Positions 6,631 through 9,631 of a stretch of 9,631 nucleotides of DNA are shown here, piece by piece. The notes beneath the pieces were generated by a model that saw only the letters and a list, made by a program, of their open reading frames with translations, searched no databases and was not told the DNA's origin. Both the position numbers and the translations under genes were made by a program. Position 1 is the stretch's first letter; every line of letters begins with the position of its first letter. Source of the DNA: Mycobacterium sp. (GTDB lineage Bacteria; Actinomycetota; Actinomycetes; Mycobacteriales; Mycobacteriaceae); assembly GCA_023264755.1 (NCBI GenBank), contig JAHFVB010000143.1, forward strand, positions 1 through 9,631, written 5' to 3'.

Positions 6631-8691
6631 GTGGCCCTCTATCGCAAGTACCGACCCGCCTCCTTCGCCGAAGTGGTGGGCCAAGAGCACGTCACCGAGC
6701 CGCTGTCCACCGCGCTGGAATCGGGCCGCATCAACCACGCCTACCTGTTCTCCGGGCCGCGCGGCTGCGGCAAGACCTCCTCGGCGCGCATCCTGGCCCG
6801 GTCCCTCAACTGCGAGCAGGGCCCGACGGCCACTCCGTGTGGGGTGTGCGACTCCTGCGTCGCGCTGGCACCCAACGGGCCGGGCAACGTCGACGTGTCC
6901 GAACTGGACGCTGCCAGCCACGGCGGCGTCGACGACACCCGCGAACTGCGCGACCGGGCGTTCTACGCCCCCGCCCAGTCTCGGTACCGCATCTTCATCG
7001 TCGACGAGGCGCACATGGTCACCACGGCCGGTTTCAATGCGCTGCTCAAGATCGTCGAGGAACCACCCGAGCACCTGATCTTCGTGTTTGCCACCACCGA
7101 GCCGGAGAAGGTCTTGCCGACCATCCGCTCGCGTACGCACCACTATCCGTTCCGGTTGCTGGCGCCCAAGACCATGCGCGGGCTGCTCGAGCGCATCTGC
7201 GCGCAGGAGGGTGTCGTCGTCGACGAGACCGTCTACCCGCTGGTGATCCGGGCCGGCGGCGGCTCACCTCGGGACACCCTCTCGGTACTGGACCAACTGC
7301 TGGCCGGGTCCGAAGGCGGACGGGTGGTCTACTCCCGCGCACTCGCGCTGCTCGGGGCGACCGACCTCGAACTCATCGACGACGCCGTCGACGCGCTGGC
7401 CGCCGGCGACGCCGCGGCCATGTTCGGCGCCGTGGAGGCCGTCATCGATGCCGGCCACGACCCCAGGCGGTTCGCCACCGACCTGCTCGAACGCTTCCGC
7501 GACCTCATCGTGCTGCAGGCCGTGCCCGACGCTGCCGCCCGCGGTGTCGTCGACGCGCCTGGCGACGTGCTCGAGCGCATGCGGGATCAGGCTTCGCGAG
7601 TGGGCACGGCGACCCTGACGAGGTACGCCGAGGTGGTACACGCGGGGCTGGGCGAGATGCGCGGAGCCACCGCGCCCCGGCTGCTGCTCGAAGTGGTGTG
7701 CGCGCGGCTGTTGCTGCCTTCGGCCAGCGACACGGAATCGGCGTTGCTGCAACGGGTCGAGCGCATCGAGACGCGGCTCTCCATGGGGGCCCCCTCCGAT
7801 GCGGCCGACGGCGGCCTGGCGGCGCCGGCCGTCGCTTCGGCCAAGCAGTACGTGCGAAAGGCCAACGCTGCGCCGCCCGCTGCGGCTCCCACTCCGGTGA
7901 GCGAGCCGCCTCAAGGCGTTGCCGCGGCGCTACCCACGCCACCGCCCGTCCTCGCGCGGCTGGCCGCGAAAGCGGCTGCACCGCAAGCCGCCCCACCCGC
8001 GGCTGCGGCCTCACCAACGCCCGCGGCCCCTGAGCCCGCACCCACCGCGGCTGCACCGGCCCCCGCGGCCGCAGCACCGACACCTGCACCCGCAGTTCCG
8101 GCGGCAGCCGCACCCCCGGAGCCGCAAGCCGCGGCGCCCGAGCCCCAGCCCGAACCCCAGCGCGAACCAGTGGCCGCCGACCCGAAGCCCGCGGCCCGTG
8201 AGCCCGAGCCCGTGGCTGCCCAGCCCGTGGCTGCCCAGCCCGAGCCCGTGGCCCCAGAGCCAGATCCGGGCACCGGCAACCCGGATGCCGCGGCGATCCG
8301 CCGACAGTGGACGACGGTGATGGACAAGGTGCGGGAACGCAGTCGCACCATGTCGGCGATGCTGGCCGGCGCCATGGTGCGCTCCGTCGACGGCACCACT
8401 CTGGTACTCGCCCACGAGTCCGCGAATCTCGCGAAACGACTTGGCGAACAACGGAATCTCGACGTCATCCAGGATGCGCTGCGCGACGCGCTGGGGCTGC
8501 AGTGGCGCGTTCGGTACGAAGTCGGGGCCTCCGATGCGCAACCGCAGGTCGTCGAGGATCCCCAGCTCGAAGAGGAACGCATGCTCGCCGAGGCCGCGGC
8601 CAGCCCCGATGCGGGGCCGCGTCGCGACCCCGAGGAAGCGGCGCTGGAACTACTTCAAAGCGAACTCGGCGCCCGCAAGATCGACGGCTAG
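6631..8691 (+). CDS. dnaX: DNA polymerase III subunit tau (clamp-loader ATPase)
   Basis: This 686-residue AAA+ subunit loads the sliding clamp and links polymerase cores at the fork. Motifs in order: MALYRKYRPASFAEVVGQ start; Walker A GPRGCGKT (42-49); zinc ligands Cys61, Cys70, Cys73, Cys76; Walker B IFIVDEAH (121-128); sensor 1 ATTEP (154-158); arginine-finger motif with Arg168 in IRSRT; sensor 2 SPRDTLSVLDQ. An Ala/Pro/Glu-rich linker spans about 395-552. A C-terminal tau-specific domain (about 553-686; IRRQWTTVMDKV, LRDALGLQWRVRYEV) should contact polymerase and helicase. The linker makes it about 100 residues longer than the M. tuberculosis protein as I remember it. No A-rich slippery heptamer is seen, so a frameshifted gamma form is not expected. 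The start is GTG 6631. The stop overlaps that of the convergent methyltransferase gene. Confidence 0.96.
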   Translation: MALYRKYRPASFAEVVGQEHVTEPLSTALESGRINHAYLFSGPRGCGKTSSARILARSLNCEQGPTATPCGVCDSCVALAPNGPGNVDVSELDAASHGGVDDTRELRDRAFYAPAQSRYRIFIVDEAHMVTTAGFNALLKIVEEPPEHLIFVFATTEPEKVLPTIRSRTHHYPFRLLAPKTMRGLLERICAQEGVVVDETVYPLVIRAGGGSPRDTLSVLDQLLAGSEGGRVVYSRALALLGATDLELIDDAVDALAAGDAAAMFGAVEAVIDAGHDPRRFATDLLERFRDLIVLQAVPDAAARGVVDAPGDVLERMRDQASRVGTATLTRYAEVVHAGLGEMRGATAPRLLLEVVCARLLLPSASDTESALLQRVERIETRLSMGAPSDAADGGLAAPAVASAKQYVRKANAAPPAAAPTPVSEPPQGVAAALPTPPPVLARLAAKAAAPQAAPPAAAASPTPAAPEPAPTAAAPAPAAAAPTPAPAVPAAAAPPEPQAAAPEPQPEPQREPVAADPKPAAREPEPVAAQPVAAQPEPVAPEPDPGTGNPDAAAIRRQWTTVMDKVRERSRTMSAMLAGAMVRSVDGTTLVLAHESANLAKRLGEQRNLDVIQDALRDALGLQWRVRYEVGASDAQPQVVEDPQLEEERMLAEAAASPDAGPRRDPEEAALELLQSELGARKIDG
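8209..8238 (+). repeat. 15-bp tandem duplication inside the dnaX linker
   Basis: CCCGTGGCTGCCCAG occurs twice in tandem (8209-8223, 8224-8238) and encodes PVAAQ twice. Partial copies (CCCGAGCCCGTGGCC) continue to about 8253. The unit is a multiple of three, so the frame is kept. This points to recent replication slippage in the Pro/Ala-rich linker. Confidence 0.85.
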
Positions 8692-9631
8692 GCCGTCCAC
8701 CACGGCCGCAGCGGCAGCCCGCCGTCGCCGCCCTTGTTGTCGAGCTTGACGGCCAGTACCTGGTGCAGCTGTACGACGTTCGTCTCGAAGCCCACCCGCG
8801 AGCCGGCCATGTACAGGCCCCACACCTTGGCGGTGGGCAACCCGACCTCTGCGACGGCCTCGTCCCAGTGCTCGACGAGATTGCGGCACCAGTCGCGCAG
8901 CGTCAACGCGTAGTGGTGACGCAGGTTCTCCTCGTGCACCACTTCGAGCCCGACGTCCTGGGCCTCGGTGATGATGCGGCCCGAACCGGTGAGCTCCCCG
9001 TCGGGGAACACGTAGCGGTCGATGAATCCGCCCGCCGCCGCTCCGCTGCGGTTCTCGGGTCGGGTGATGCAGTGGTTGAGCAGCAACCCTCCCGTGCGCA
9101 TCTTCGACTTCAGGAAGCGGAAGTAGGCCGGGTAGTTCGCGACGCCGATGTGCTCGGTCAAGCCGATCGACGACACCGCGTCGAACCCGGACTCTCGTAC
9201 GTCGCGATAGTCGCAGTGGCGTACCTCGGCCAGCTCGGACAGGCCCTGCTCTTCGATGGCCCGTTGGGCCCACGTCGCTTGTTCCTTGGACAGGGTGACG
9301 CCGGTGGCCTTCACTCCGTGTCGGGCGGCGTAGCGCACCATGCTGCCCCACCCGCAGCCCACGTCGAGCAGTCGGTCGCCCGGCTTCAGCCGCAGCTTCT
9401 CGAATACCAGCCGGTACTTGTTCTCCTGGGCCACTTCCAACGAGGCGTCGGCGTCGGGGTACGCGGCGCACGTGTAGGTCATCGAGGGGCCGAGCACCCA
9501 CTCGTAGAACGTGTTCGACACGTCGTAGTGGTGGTGGATGGCCTCGGCGTCACGAATCTTGCTGTGCCGCATACCTTCCACGATTCGCCGCCACCGCGGT
9601 TGGGCTTCCTGCGGCGGGGGGGCGATGGGCC
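8688..9631 (-). CDS. Cyclopropane-fatty-acid-synthase-like methyltransferase (5'-partial)
   Basis: This is the C-terminal ~313 residues of a SAM-dependent lipid methyltransferase. The frame is open to the window edge (PIAPPPQEAQPRWRRIVEG before MRHSK), so the N-terminus is missing; GTG 9581 or ATG 9572 would be artificial starts. The gene order makes it the homologue of M. tuberculosis Rv3720 (about 420 residues as I recall). The SAM site is LLDVGCGWGS. Residues that bind bicarbonate and the lipid in cyclopropane synthases can be matched: Cys in MTYTCAAY, Gly and Glu in SIGLTEHIG, His and Ile in NHCITRP, and Tyr in HHYALTLRDW. The enzyme should therefore be active, forming a methylene or methyl branch on unsaturated acyl chains at the membrane. 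The exact product is not predictable from sequence. It converges on dnaX with a 4-bp overlap. Confidence 0.92.
   Translation of the reverse strand, partial: PIAPPPQEAQPRWRRIVEGMRHSKIRDAEAIHHHYDVSNTFYEWVLGPSMTYTCAAYPDADASLEVAQENKYRLVFEKLRLKPGDRLLDVGCGWGSMVRYAARHGVKATGVTLSKEQATWAQRAIEEQGLSELAEVRHCDYRDVRESGFDAVSSIGLTEHIGVANYPAYFRFLKSKMRTGGLLLNHCITRPENRSGAAAGGFIDRYVFPDGELTGSGRIITEAQDVGLEVVHEENLRHHYALTLRDWCRNLVEHWDEAVAEVGLPTAKVWGLYMAGSRVGFETNVVQLHQVLAVKLDNKGGDGGLPLRPWWTA

Noticed and set aside
7810..8290. Programmed frameshift in dnaX giving a gamma form
   Set aside because: No A AAA AAG-like slippery heptamer is present; the short GAAA runs in this GC-rich linker are not sufficient.
7505..8582. 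Long open frames on other strands and frames across dnaX
   Set aside because: They are by-products of GC-rich codon use and the Ala/Pro repeats; none has recognisable domains, while dnaX is unambiguous.

Overview
The window is GC-rich, uses GTG starts freely, and has a gene order that I recognise as mycobacterial. The right half matches the block Rv3720 - dnaZX (Rv3721c) - aspartate aminotransferase (Rv3722c) - lucA (Rv3723) of Mycobacterium tuberculosis, with a tRNA-Ser gene and the SRP RNA gene between the last two. The source is most likely a Mycobacterium/Mycolicibacterium species. The family assignments come from recalled protein sequences, not from a database search.

Layout. Bases 2-658 (+) hold the 3' part of a GAF-ANTAR regulator. 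Bases 659-1076 contain no convincing gene. They are markedly AT-richer than the rest and carry a perfect 14-bp hairpin (860-892). Bases 1077-1361 (+) are a small hypothetical gene whose 3' end overlaps the 3' end of a convergent XRE-type repressor gene (1248-1718, -). The 161-bp leader of the repressor gene carries a TATAAT box embedded in repeated GCATA half-sites. Next on the minus strand come a NAD(P)-binding, dihydrodipicolinate-reductase-like protein (1880-2941), a secreted PepA-type serine protease with a PDZ domain (2992-4008) and the membrane protein LucA (4093-4845).

Upstream of lucA, on the same strand, are a GC-rich hairpin and tRNA-Ser(GGA) (4944-5029). On the plus strand follow the small SRP RNA (5160-5247), the aspartate aminotransferase (5306-6592) and dnaX (6631-8691). 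The dnaX stop codon overlaps the stop codon of a convergent, 5'-incomplete cyclopropane-fatty-acid-synthase-like methyltransferase (8688-9631, -) in a shared CTAG.

Functionally, the right half is conserved housekeeping: protein targeting, seryl-tRNA, aspartate/nitrogen metabolism, the clamp loader, lipid modification and lipid-uptake coordination. The left third (GAF-ANTAR, AT-rich gap, small gene, XRE repressor) looks like accessory regulatory DNA and holds most of the unexplained structure. I did not find a clearly new multi-gene system. The best leads are the AT-rich gap with its hairpin and the operator-like leader of the repressor gene.
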